From Gammaproteobacteria bacterium (lineage in GTDB: Bacteria > Pseudomonadota > Gammaproteobacteria > Methylococcales > Methylococcaceae), in contig RFVA01000009.1 in the NCBI GenBank assembly GCA_009922685.1, forward strand, positions 1 to 61,350: a stretch of DNA of 61,350 nucleotides, in the 5' to 3' direction. Shown here piece by piece: positions 1 to 7,810 of the stretch; within the stretch, counting starts at the first letter, position 1; the number at the start of each line of letters is the position of its first letter. The notes under the pieces were generated by a model. That model was not told where the DNA came from, ran no database searches, and saw only the letters and a program-made list of their open reading frames with translations. The position numbers and the translations under genes are program-made.

Positions 1-98
1 ATCACGGCCGAAATAAGCATCGGCAGTAGGACCAATAATCCAAACCAAAAGATCAAGCGGGTGGCCAGGTTCTGCCGATGCGTGAGCCAGCCCAGCAT
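1..98 (-). CDS. N-terminus of a membrane protein (receptor or sensor kinase?), cut by window edge
   Basis: Only the first 32 codons are present. They start at an ATG 5 bases after the stop of the UrtA-like gene, with an AAGG-type ribosome site overlapping that stop, so the two genes are probably co-translated. The peptide begins MLGWLTHRQNLATRL and runs into a hydrophobic helix (FGLLVLLPMLISAV), with a positively charged cytoplasmic segment before it. This layout is typical of the first helix of a chemoreceptor, a HAMP-type histidine kinase or another membrane sensor. The neighbouring Wsp-like operon has no chemoreceptor gene, which makes a receptor attractive, but the family cannot be decided from this fragment. 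Confidence 0.55.
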   Translation of the reverse strand, partial: MLGWLTHRQNLATRLIFWFGLLVLLPMLISAV

Positions 99-103
99 GC
101 CCT

Positions 104-1417
104 TCAAGGCCTTGCTCCGGGGTTTTGGGCGCGGGGGGGGCGGTTGACCCATTGCTGCCCCCAGGTGTTATAGAGGCCCTCTAGAAACACATTCCATTCC
201 GGGGCTGACCGCGACGAGGGGTAAGGAATGGGCCGGATCGGATGTTCTGCAGACCAGACGATTTGAATGCTGCCATCGGCATCGATTTTGCCCATATTGA
301 AGGCCCGCCAGGCATGGCGAGTGGAGGCGTCCACCGTCACGATGCCCTCTGGCGCATCATAACTTAAGCCCAGGATTCCCTGCCCCACTTCCGTGGGTTC
401 GGTACTTTCGGCCCGCTCGACCCCAAGGTGCCAAAAAATGGTGCTGAAGTAGGCGGTCTCGACAAAGTCGCTGATGAGGCGATCGTGTCCATAGCGCGCT
501 CTAAATCGGTCGATGAACGCGTGGTTTTCCAATCGATCAATCGTCTGAAAGTAACCAAAAGCCACGTAATGGCCTCGAAGGTCGGCATGAGGGATCGCTT
601 TGGTCTCGGTTTCTGCGATCGAGAAAGAAATTACCGGCGTTTTTTCCGCACTGATTCCAGCTTCGCGGAGGGCCTTATAGAAAGGGGCGTTTGAATCGCC
701 GACCACCGTGCTTAGAATGACGTCAGGCTTCGCGGCTTGAATCTGCCGGACGGCCTCGCTAGCGTCCAATCCACCGAAGGGCATATACATCTCTCCTACC
801 GATTCGCCACCCAAAGCCTTGATTTGATCGGTCACAATAGCGTTGACCGAATGCGGCCAGACATAGTCAGAACCGATCAGGAAGAAGCGTTTGCCAAGAT
901 TCTCAAAAGCCCAGTTGACGGCAGGCAACACCTGCTGATTGGGGGCTGCCCCCATGTAGATGATGTTGGGGGAGGTTTCAAGTCCCTCATAGGCCATGGG
1001 GTAAATCAAGAGGCTGTTGTTACGCTCGATAATGGGCTTAACCGTTTTTCTGCAAGCGGAGGTCCAACAACCGATGACGGTTGACACCTGATCTTGGACA
1101 AGCAGCTTTTCAACCCTTACAGCGGCGACCTCGGGATTGGATTCGGTGTCGGCGACGATGGCTTCAACCGGCATGCCGAGGACACCGCCGGTTGCATTGA
1201 TTTCTTCAATGGCGAGGAGCTCAGCTTCCACCATCGGTTTTTCGCTAACCGCCATCGGTCCCGTCAGGGCATGGAGAATACCGATCCTTACCGTTTGTTT
1301 TTCTTGATGGTGAAAGAAGAGCCATCCCGCTAAAGCGATGACGGCAAGGAGCCCGAGGAGAGCCCAGCGAGAGCCTACAGCGAGCTCAAGTGGCCGGGAT
1401 TTCTCAGGGGGAGTCAC
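104..1417 (-). CDS. UrtA-like periplasmic ligand-binding protein with N-terminal membrane anchor
   Basis: This is a type I periplasmic binding protein of the urea/amide/branched-chain amino acid class. UrtA-like stretches include IGILHALTGPMA, EEINATGGVLGMPVE, GCWTSACRKTV, YPMAYEGLE, MGAAPNQQVLPAV and FLIGSDYVWP. The N-terminus has one hydrophobic helix (WALLGLLAVIALAGWLFF) and no lipobox, so the protein is probably anchored in the inner membrane with the domain in the periplasm. I chose the GTG at 1417, one base after the STAS stop; a TTG at 1447 would overlap the STAS gene. No urea ABC permease or ATPase gene is nearby. Its place between a STAS gene and a membrane sensor fragment suggests a sensory role. 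The ligand is unknown. Confidence 0.8.
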   Translation of the reverse strand: MTPPEKSRPLELAVGSRWALLGLLAVIALAGWLFFHHQEKQTVRIGILHALTGPMAVSEKPMVEAELLAIEEINATGGVLGMPVEAIVADTESNPEVAAVRVEKLLVQDQVSTVIGCWTSACRKTVKPIIERNNSLLIYPMAYEGLETSPNIIYMGAAPNQQVLPAVNWAFENLGKRFFLIGSDYVWPHSVNAIVTDQIKALGGESVGEMYMPFGGLDASEAVRQIQAAKPDVILSTVVGDSNAPFYKALREAGISAEKTPVISFSIAETETKAIPHADLRGHYVAFGYFQTIDRLENHAFIDRFRARYGHDRLISDFVETAYFSTIFWHLGVERAESTEPTEVGQGILGLSYDAPEGIVTVDASTRHAWRAFNMGKIDADGSIQIVWSAEHPIRPIPYPSSRSAPEWNVFLEGLYNTWGQQWVNRPPRAQNPGARP

Positions 1418-1418
1418 G

Positions 1419-1745
1419 CTAGATCGCTTCGGCGACGGTCGGTACAATCACGAAGAGCTTGCTGAAGCCGCTGATCTCAAAGACATCCATCAGGGTGGCA
1501 TTGAGGCCGCAGAGTTTGACTTTCCCGCCAATGGGTTCAAGGCGTTTAGCGATCAAGAGGATCGCCCTAAGTCCTGCACTACTGATGAAGTTAACCCCAC
1601 CAAAATCAAGAACATGCTGATGGTCGCCGCTCTCGATCCATCCTGTAGCTTCGGCTTCAAGCTCCTTGGCACTGTTGGCATCAAGTCGGCCTTCTAGGGT
1701 GACGACGAGGGCATTGCCTTTTTTCTCTGTTGAAATCGAGAGCAT
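1419..1745 (-). CDS. STAS-domain anti-sigma factor antagonist (RsbV/SpoIIAA-like)
   Basis: The protein has 108 residues, one complete STAS domain, the usual length for a stand-alone antagonist. It has the N-terminal beta strands (ALVVTLEGRLDANSA) and the phospho-acceptor region DFGGVNFISSAGLRAIL. Ser56 lies at the position phosphorylated in RsbV-type proteins. In partner switching, an RsbW-type kinase phosphorylates this serine and a PP2C phosphatase removes the phosphate; the unmodified form captures the kinase or another target. Both enzyme types are encoded in the divergent operon (2752-3207 and 8859-10058), so this is the likely shared substrate. The gene is one base from the downstream UrtA-like gene, suggesting translational coupling. 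Confidence 0.88.
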   Translation of the reverse strand: MLSISTEKKGNALVVTLEGRLDANSAKELEAEATGWIESGDHQHVLDFGGVNFISSAGLRAILLIAKRLEPIGGKVKLCGLNATLMDVFEISGFSKLFVIVPTVAEAI

Positions 1746-1869
1746 AGTTTTTCACCGTTGATTGCGTGAGGGGGGTTTAAGGGCGTCGATAAGGCACAGG
1801 GTGCCGCATTTATTCTAGAGTAGATCGGGTCATCGAAGCGGGGTTTGGCATCATTATTTAGACGCTCCT

Positions 1870-2565
1870 TCAGTCAAGGACTGGAAGGAACGACGTATTT
1901 TCTGCATCCGTACACCAAAGATCACCGGTTTCAAGGTCAAACCACCAGCCATGCAGTTTTAATTCACCGGACTTGATGCGTTCCTCGACCCAGGGGTAGG
2001 TGGTGAGATTGGCGAGAGAGCCCCTGATGGCTGCCCGTTCGGTCAGATGCTGATGCTGGCAGAGGGTGGCCACGTCCAGTTCATTCACCTCCTCGCCCTC
2101 AACGTTTTTCCCATTGGGGTTATGAAGATACCGGGAGCAGCCATCGAGCGCGATGGAGACCCAGCTGCCAATGAAATCGCGCTCGATTTTCTGCCCCGAA
2201 AGGCTCCCTAGGAGGGCCTTGATGCCCCCGCAGGAAGCATGGCCGAGAACGACGATATGGTTCACCTTGAGATCTCTGACCGCATACTCGATCGCGGCTC
2301 TCGCCCCATCCACATGGCCCTCGAGCTCGAAAGGCGGGACCAGGTTGGCCACATTTCGGATGACGAAGAGGTCACCGGGTTCGGCGCCGGTCAAAATGGC
2401 CGGGTCCACTCTCGAGTCACTGCAGGCGATCAGCAGCACTCTGGGGCTCTGGCCCTTTTCGCTGAGCTCCTTCATCCGTTCAGGTTCTAGATGGTAGTAA
2501 CGATCCTGAAAGCCCTTGATCCCATCAAGGAGGTGATTGAGCACATCATCAGCTGTGGTTTTCAT
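1870..2565 (-). CDS. can: Beta-class carbonic anhydrase
   Basis: This is a beta carbonic anhydrase interconverting CO2 and bicarbonate, probably in the cytoplasm. The zinc-site pattern is complete: CSDSR (Cys, then the Asp-Arg dyad) near residue 48 and HASCGG near residue 109. Typical flanking motifs are present too (GDLFVIRNVAN, AIEYAVRDLKVNHIVVLGH). The length of 231 residues is normal for the family. The gene lies between the STAS/UrtA-like arm and the chemosensory operon but is transcribed away from the latter, with about 120 bases separating it from the upstream STAS stop. I see no direct link to the signalling genes. It may supply bicarbonate for anaplerotic carboxylation. The symbol can is given by family resemblance. 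Confidence 0.93.
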   Translation of the reverse strand: MKTTADDVLNHLLDGIKGFQDRYYHLEPERMKELSEKGQSPRVLLIACSDSRVDPAILTGAEPGDLFVIRNVANLVPPFELEGHVDGARAAIEYAVRDLKVNHIVVLGHASCGGIKALLGSLSGQKIERDFIGSWVSIALDGCSRYLHNPNGKNVEGEEVNELDVATLCQHQHLTERAAIRGSLANLTTYPWVEERIKSGELKLHGWWFDLETGDLWCTDAENTSFLPVLD

Positions 2566-2751
2566 GGGCAGATCCTAAGGGGGGAAAGGTGGATTATTCC
2601 TACTACCGTTGTTGGAAATTCTATACTATATGATAACGGTGTTTAATAGGGCTAAAGCCTACTCGCGCATACCATATGGGTTGGCATGGGCCTCTCTGGC
2701 CGATCGTCAATGACTGTTTTTTTCGAGACCACGTTCATGATCGAAGGCTCT

Positions 2752-3207
2752 ATGGCTGCCTCTTCCGAAGTGACTGATCAGCGGGTGTTGCATTTGCCAC
2801 CAGAGCCCTCCAGTCTCGATCGGGTGGCTGAAGTGATTGCGGTCCTCGCTCAAGAGGGTCACTGGTGCGATAAGGATCGCTACCATGTGGATCTGGTTCT
2901 TGAAGAACTGCTGCAGAACATCATTTCCTATGGATTTCCTGATGGCCACTCGGGTGGTATCGATTTGACCCTCCAGCAGACCCAGAGCAACATTCTGATT
3001 CGTCTCGAGGATGATGGGGTTGCGTTCGATCCCTTCAGTATTCCCACCCCCGATGTGGAAGCGCCGCTTGATGAGCGCGCCATTGGTGGTCTTGGGATTT
3101 ATTTTGCTTGCACCTTCATGGATGCCCACCGCTATATCCGAGTGAATGGGCGCAATTGCGTCGAGCTCCAAAAGCGTCTGGCGTCAGCCAGCGCTGATGG
3201 ATCATGA
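2752..3207 (+). CDS. RsbW-like serine kinase / anti-sigma factor (HATPase domain)
   Basis: This is a small stand-alone GHKL ATPase of the RsbW/SpoIIAB type. The N-box is EELLQNIISYGF (Asn56), the G1 box is EDDGVAFDP (Asp88) and the G2-like loop is IGGLGIYF. There is no histidine phospho-acceptor domain, which separates it from histidine kinases. Such proteins phosphorylate STAS antagonists and sequester a sigma factor or other partner. The frame is open from 2686 with ATGs at 2686, 2710, 2737 and 2752; I chose 2752 because GAAGG precedes it and the domain begins soon after. The stop overlaps the wspB-like start (ATGA), tying the kinase to the chemosensory operon. No sigma factor gene is nearby. 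Confidence 0.83.
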   Translation: MAASSEVTDQRVLHLPPEPSSLDRVAEVIAVLAQEGHWCDKDRYHVDLVLEELLQNIISYGFPDGHSGGIDLTLQQTQSNILIRLEDDGVAFDPFSIPTPDVEAPLDERAIGGLGIYFACTFMDAHRYIRVNGRNCVELQKRLASASADGS

Positions 3208-3647
3208 ACCATTTGCTGTTTCATCTCGGCGAAGAACAGTTTGCTATTGCGGCAAAGGACATTCGGGCGGTTTTGCCGCTGCCTCATCTTGAACCACTGG
3301 CCAGTGCGCCGAAGTATGTCGCCGGGTTGTTGCGGTTTCGGGGGGTCTTGCTGCCTGTTGTGGATCTTATGGAACTCAGGGGGCGTGGACCGAGTCAGCG
3401 GTTGATGAGTACCCGGGTGGTTCTGCTGAAGTGTGAGCCTCCTCACCAACTCGCCATTCTGGCTGAAAAGGCGCTCGAAATGATAGAGCTTGAGGTCGCG
3501 TCGGATTTGCCCCCAAGTATTGTTGGCGAGGCGCGCTCTTGGTTAGTGCCACGGGTCTACCATGGCACTATGGGATTGGTCGAGGTGGTGGATTGGAGGT
3601 CCTTGCTGACGGAGGAGCTCCTGATGCTGGTTGGGCAAAACGCCTAA
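3204..3647 (+). CDS. CheW-like coupling protein (WspB-like)
   Basis: The protein has 147 residues and consists of a single CheW domain: the opening strand (LFHLGEEQFAIAAKDIRAVLPL), the conserved GLLRFRGVLLPVVDL core and a C-terminal strand LVEVVDWRSLL. CheW proteins link receptors to the CheA kinase in chemosensory arrays. Its position, directly before a CheR with C-terminal repeats and a WspD-type CheW, matches wspB of the Pseudomonas Wsp operon. The start codon overlaps the stop of the RsbW-like gene by four bases. The product presumably acts at the inner membrane in complex with the WspE-like kinase at 5570-7810. Confidence 0.85.
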   Translation: MNHLLFHLGEEQFAIAAKDIRAVLPLPHLEPLASAPKYVAGLLRFRGVLLPVVDLMELRGRGPSQRLMSTRVVLLKCEPPHQLAILAEKALEMIELEVASDLPPSIVGEARSWLVPRVYHGTMGLVEVVDWRSLLTEELLMLVGQNA

Positions 3648-3652
3648 ACGGG

Positions 3653-4888
3653 ATGGACTTCGGCGCATCATTGGTTGAATGGCTCAGCCGAGACTTCGGT
3701 CTTGATTCCACCGTTTTTGGCGATGAGACGCTCCAGTCAGCGGTTGTCATGCGCCAAAGGATCCTTGGGTTAAGCGATGACAAGGATTATTTCGAGCGAT
3801 GGCAAATCGACCCCTTGGAGCAGAGGGCTCTTCTTGAGGAGCTCTTAGTTGGTGAGACCTGGTTCTTTCGGGAGCCCGCTGCGTTCAGTCTCCTCGCTGA
3901 ATGGCTTCAGCGTCATCGAGGACAGGCGCCTTTAAGAATTCTGACCCTTCCCTGCGCGACGGGGGAAGAGGCGTGGTCGATTGCGGCGGTGCTGAAGAGT
4001 ATGGGTTTTGGGCCTGATGAGGTTCAGGTTGATGCGATGGATATCCATGCCGCCGCCATCGAGACCGCACGGCGGGGGCTTTATCCAGCCAGGCGGTTGC
4101 GGCTCTGTGGTCCGGAGCCTTGGTACTCGTGGCTGACGCCCAAAGAGGGCCTCATCACCATCAATGCCGACCTCAAGGCCTTGGTCAACTTTATGACGGT
4201 GAATGCGACAGACCGTGACGCGATGCTCCAATGTCGCCCCTATGACGTGATATTTTGCCGTAACATGCTGATCTATATGCATGGCCGGGCGCGTTTTACC
4301 GTGCTTCAAACCTTGCTGATGCGTCTTCAGCCGGAGGGTTTACTGTTTTTGGGGCATGCAGAACAGCCCTCGCCTGAGCTCGATCTTATGAGGGCTTCAC
4401 GGGAGGGCGCTTTTGCCTGGAAGCGTTCGCCAAAGGCGGCGCTGGAGCCGTCATCTGCTTTGGATAAAAGGCTACGGGTCTTGCCAAAGGTCAAGCGGCC
4501 AGCCCCCTTAATGGCGGGTAGCCAAGGGCGAAACTCCGTTTCGACGTCGGGCACCCCTAAGGTGAGCCTCGCTCCCAGGGAGATCTTGGAGGAGCACGTC
4601 CTTTGGAAGGAGGCCCTGGCCTTGGCCGATCAAGGACGCTTGAAAGAAGCTTATGAGCGAGTGGGACCCCTAGAGTTGCAACATGGAATGAATCCCGATC
4701 TTCAATGTTTCGCCGGTGTTCTCTTGGGTGCTCTGGGGCACATCTCTGAAGCCATGGCCCGTTTTCGCCGGGCGCTGTATCTCAATCCGCAGCATTCTGA
4801 GAGCCTGTTGCATCTTCTGCTTCTGTTGGAAGAAAAGGGGGAGCATGAGGCCGCGGAACGATTGAAAACCCGTTTGACAGACTCCTGA
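3653..4888 (+). CDS. CheR-type chemoreceptor methyltransferase with C-terminal TPR region (WspC-like)
   Basis: This is an S-adenosylmethionine-dependent receptor glutamate methyltransferase. CheR hallmarks are ETWFFREPAAFSLL, the SAM-binding loop LPCATGEEAWSIA and YDVIFCRNMLIYM. After a basic linker (about residues 285-320) there is a helical repeat region at the C-terminus (EAYERVGPLELQHGMNPDL, then GALGHISEAMARFRRALYL) that looks like one to two TPRs, as in WspC. The frame extends upstream to 3539 inside wspB; I chose the ATG at 3653, five bases after the wspB stop, because the CheR N-terminal helix begins there. The array should contain a methylatable receptor, yet none is encoded completely in the window. 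Confidence 0.88.
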   Translation: MDFGASLVEWLSRDFGLDSTVFGDETLQSAVVMRQRILGLSDDKDYFERWQIDPLEQRALLEELLVGETWFFREPAAFSLLAEWLQRHRGQAPLRILTLPCATGEEAWSIAAVLKSMGFGPDEVQVDAMDIHAAAIETARRGLYPARRLRLCGPEPWYSWLTPKEGLITINADLKALVNFMTVNATDRDAMLQCRPYDVIFCRNMLIYMHGRARFTVLQTLLMRLQPEGLLFLGHAEQPSPELDLMRASREGAFAWKRSPKAALEPSSALDKRLRVLPKVKRPAPLMAGSQGRNSVSTSGTPKVSLAPREILEEHVLWKEALALADQGRLKEAYERVGPLELQHGMNPDLQCFAGVLLGALGHISEAMARFRRALYLNPQHSESLLHLLLLLEEKGEHEAAERLKTRLTDS

Positions 4889-4892
4889 TGCC

Positions 4893-5573
4893 ATGGACCT
4901 AAACCTCGCTAACGAGACGCTACCCGATGAGTGCTGGAAAGTAGTGGGCATTTGGGGTGACCGTCTTTGCCCCGAGTTGGCCGAGTACGTTCATTGCAGG
5001 AACTGTCCGGCCTATGGTGTGGCCGGTCGCCAGCTCTTAGACCGGCCGCCGCCGTTGGATTATCTGGATGAGATGACCGAGCGGGTCGCCCACATTCCTG
5101 ATGTCGTGGATCAACATCCACTCAAACTGCTGGTCTTTAGGGTGGGCGGTGCTTGGCTTGCGCTACCGTCCATGGTGATCGAGAAAACCCTCGCACCGGC
5201 GCCGGTCATCCCCATTCCGGGCCGCAGTAATCGTCATTTTCTGGGTCTGGTCAATACCTTGGGCGAGTTGCGACTGTGCTTGACGCTGGAGCATTTCATT
5301 GAGAGTGAATCGGAGAGCGAGTCTTTAGTCCCCATGGCGCGCGTTTTTCCGAGGATGCTGATCGTTAAGTTAGAAGGCGATCGTTGGGTGTTTCCGGCCG
5401 ATGAAGTGATCGGAACCCTCGATTGGCAATCGCAACAGCTAGATTCTGTCCCCAGTAACCTCCAGCGTTCACAGCGCGGCCTTGTTTCGGGTCTATTTGT
5501 CTATGGTGGACGCCGGGTGGCGCTTTTGAATGAGAAGCGGTTGGCCCGCTTGATGATGGAGGCCCTGGCATGA
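4893..5573 (+). CDS. CheW-like protein with WspD N-terminal cysteine motif (WspD-like)
   Basis: The protein has two parts. Residues 1-60 carry the WspD-type signature CWKVVGIWGDRLCPEL followed by HCRNCPAYGVAGRQLLDR, with four cysteines and two histidines that could bind a metal or form an interaction surface. The rest is a CheW domain (LLVFRVGGAWLALPSMVIE, then RHFLGLVNTLGELRLCLTL). This arrangement is specific enough to separate WspD from ordinary CheW. It follows the cheR-like gene by four bases and overlaps the cheA-like start by four bases. The role is inferred: a second coupling protein in the same array. A serine/glutamate-rich insert (SESESES) near residue 135 is unusual. Confidence 0.87.
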   Translation: MDLNLANETLPDECWKVVGIWGDRLCPELAEYVHCRNCPAYGVAGRQLLDRPPPLDYLDEMTERVAHIPDVVDQHPLKLLVFRVGGAWLALPSMVIEKTLAPAPVIPIPGRSNRHFLGLVNTLGELRLCLTLEHFIESESESESLVPMARVFPRMLIVKLEGDRWVFPADEVIGTLDWQSQQLDSVPSNLQRSQRGLVSGLFVYGGRRVALLNEKRLARLMMEALA

Positions 5574-7810
5574 GTGGGGGTGATGCATTCCTTCTAGGTT
5601 TGTTTCGAGAGGAATTGAGCAATCACAGTGCTGTTCTGACGGAAGGTCTTCTGACGCTGGAGCGGGGGGATGGCAGCCCGCAAGCCATCGAGCCGCTGAT
5701 GCGGGCAGCTCACTCCATCAAGGGGGCTGCGAGAGTCGTCGATCTTGATGCGATCGTGAGTATGGCGCATGTGATGGAGGATATTCTGGTGGCGGCGGGT
5801 GGCGGCGATCTTAAAATGGATGCGGTGGGAACCGACCTCTTATTGGGTGCCCTCGATTGGATGGTCGGTGCGGCACAGACGGATGACGATGCGCTTTTTG
5901 CTTGGATGACCGCCCATGCCGATGAGGCGGCGCAATGGGTCGATCGACTGGGTCAGTATTTCAGGGATAACAAGGCTTCCAAGGCACCGTCGGTCGAATC
6001 ATCCCCGCTGCCGGCTCCTCAGGTGAATGTCGCGGTGCTTTCACCAGGTCCTTTAGATCCCCCAGAACCGGAGCATTCGGCCCCAGTCCAGGAGCCCAAC
6101 GATCCCCCCATTCGAATTGCGGCTGAAACGCTGAGCCAGATTTTGGCTTTCTCGGCCGACCTATTGCTCGAGTCGCGACGACTAGAGCATCTTTGTCGGG
6201 GGTTACAGCCGCTGAAGCGTCTTCAACGAAGTCTAAAGACCCAGTTGCCCGCCCAAAGTCGTGATGCCTCCTTGCTAGAACAGGGGCTTCATGAGCAATG
6301 GCAGGTCATGGAACAGCATGATGCCAGTCTGCAGCATCTATCGAGCCGGATGAACTTTCTGGCGGACCGCCTTCATAATCTTGCCCTTCAGGGACGCATG
6401 CGCCCCTTTTCAGAAGGGATTCAGGGTTTTCCCCGGTTGGTTCGTGATCTGGCTCGACAGCTCGAAAAATCAGTCGAACTGGATATTGAAGGTTCTCAAA
6501 CGCTCATTGATCGCGATATTTTGACCCGATTGGATGCACCCATTAATCATCTTCTTCGGAATGCGCTGGATCATGGTTTCGAGAGCGCTGAAGAGCGAAA
6601 GGCCTCGGGTAAAGCCCCCACAGGTCAACTCCGTCTTTCCGCTCGCCACCGAAGCGGACGGCTTTTGATTGCGATTAGTGATGATGGTCGCGGAATTGAC
6701 GCTGAAATGTTGCGCCGTAAGATCGTTCAAAAGGGCCTGGTCACCGAGGCGATGGCCGAAGCCTTGAGTGACGCCGAGTTATTTGATTTCCTCTTTCTTC
6801 CCGGGTTGACGACGCGGGATACCGTCAGTGAGATTTCTGGTCGGGGGGTCGGACTTGATGTGGTTCAAAGCATGGTCCACGCCAGCGGTGGCGCCATCAA
6901 TGTGACCTCGAAGCCTGGCCTTGGGACGCGCTTTGAGCTCCTCCTGCCGGTGACTCGATCGGTGATGAGAACCTTGCGGGTGACGATCGCAGGCCAAGCC
7001 TTTGCCTTGCCATTGTCAAGGATCGATCGGGCTGAACGGCTAGATGCGCAGTGCGTCGAATGTCTGGAAGGGCTTTATTATTTTGCGGCAGCCGAAGGGA
7101 ATGTCGCGCTCGTATCGGCACGACGTCTTCTTGGTTTGTCCGAGGAGGATAGAGACGGCCATGAGGGCGTTTTGCCCCTAGTCCTTTTTAGCTCAGAGGG
7201 CCGACAGTATGCCATGGAGGTCGAACAGCTGGTCGGTGAAACCGATCTTGTGGTTCGCCCACTTGACCGGCGTTTAGGGAAAGTGCCTCATATCAATGCC
7301 GTTGCGCTCGATGCCGAAGGCTACCCTGTTTTGATTTTGGATGTCGAGGATCTGATTCGAACGGCCGATCGGTTATCGGGGCAGGCCCAAAGACCCAAAC
7401 GGAGAACCAGTTTGGCGACCCAACGCAAGATTCCGAGAATCCTGGTGGTGGATGACTCATTAACCGTGAGAGAGGTTGAACGGAAGCTGCTCGAAAATGG
7501 AGGCTATGAGGTGGCCGTTGCCGTGGATGGCGTCGATGGCTGGAATCAGTTGATTGAACAGTCCTTTGATCTGGTGGTGACCGATGTCGACATGCCGAGG
7601 ATGAATGGCATTGAGCTGGTGACCCGAATCCGGGCGGAGCCCCGACTTGAGGAGCTTCCGGTCATCATAGTGTCCTATAAGGATCGGGAGGAAGATCGGC
7701 AGAGAGGGATGCAGGCTGGCGCCGATAGCTATCTGACCAAAAGCAGTTTCCACGATGCCGGACTGATTGATGCAGTGAGGGATCTTATTGGCGCGGGAAG
7801 GCCTTCATGA
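5570..7810 (+). CDS. CheA-type hybrid histidine kinase with C-terminal receiver (WspE-like)
   Basis: At 746 residues this matches WspE architecture. The HPt domain is N-terminal with His48 in AAHSIKGAARVVD. A proline-rich linker spans about 130-175. Dimerisation helices and the ATPase follow, with N-box HLLRNALDHGFES, ISDDGRGID and SGRGVGLDVVQ. A CheW-like domain occupies about 465-600. The receiver is at about 622-742, with DDS acid pocket, phospho-acceptor Asp672 in TDVDMPRMNG and Lys in YLTKSSF. All catalytic residues look intact. The kinase should phosphorylate the receiver-phosphatase at 8859-10058; the CheB receiver seems unable to accept phosphate. Its start overlaps wspD and its stop overlaps the cheB-like gene, so the operon is tightly coupled. 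Confidence 0.92.
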   Translation: MSGGDAFLLGLFREELSNHSAVLTEGLLTLERGDGSPQAIEPLMRAAHSIKGAARVVDLDAIVSMAHVMEDILVAAGGGDLKMDAVGTDLLLGALDWMVGAAQTDDDALFAWMTAHADEAAQWVDRLGQYFRDNKASKAPSVESSPLPAPQVNVAVLSPGPLDPPEPEHSAPVQEPNDPPIRIAAETLSQILAFSADLLLESRRLEHLCRGLQPLKRLQRSLKTQLPAQSRDASLLEQGLHEQWQVMEQHDASLQHLSSRMNFLADRLHNLALQGRMRPFSEGIQGFPRLVRDLARQLEKSVELDIEGSQTLIDRDILTRLDAPINHLLRNALDHGFESAEERKASGKAPTGQLRLSARHRSGRLLIAISDDGRGIDAEMLRRKIVQKGLVTEAMAEALSDAELFDFLFLPGLTTRDTVSEISGRGVGLDVVQSMVHASGGAINVTSKPGLGTRFELLLPVTRSVMRTLRVTIAGQAFALPLSRIDRAERLDAQCVECLEGLYYFAAAEGNVALVSARRLLGLSEEDRDGHEGVLPLVLFSSEGRQYAMEVEQLVGETDLVVRPLDRRLGKVPHINAVALDAEGYPVLILDVEDLIRTADRLSGQAQRPKRRTSLATQRKIPRILVVDDSLTVREVERKLLENGGYEVAVAVDGVDGWNQLIEQSFDLVVTDVDMPRMNGIELVTRIRAEPRLEELPVIIVSYKDREEDRQRGMQAGADSYLTKSSFHDAGLIDAVRDLIGAGRPS

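Noticed and set aside
428-1333. Several plus-strand frames inside the UrtA-like gene
   Set aside because: They are antisense to a protein with clear UrtA motifs and show no recognisable sequence of their own.
104-1447. Part of a urea ABC transporter operon
   Set aside because: The binding protein is UrtA-like, but no permease or ATPase gene is next to it; the neighbours are a STAS gene and a membrane fragment five bases away.
3539-3652. A longer CheR start giving a 449-residue protein
   Set aside because: The extra residues are read inside the wspB-like gene and do not resemble CheR; the ATG at 3653 starts at the family N-terminus.
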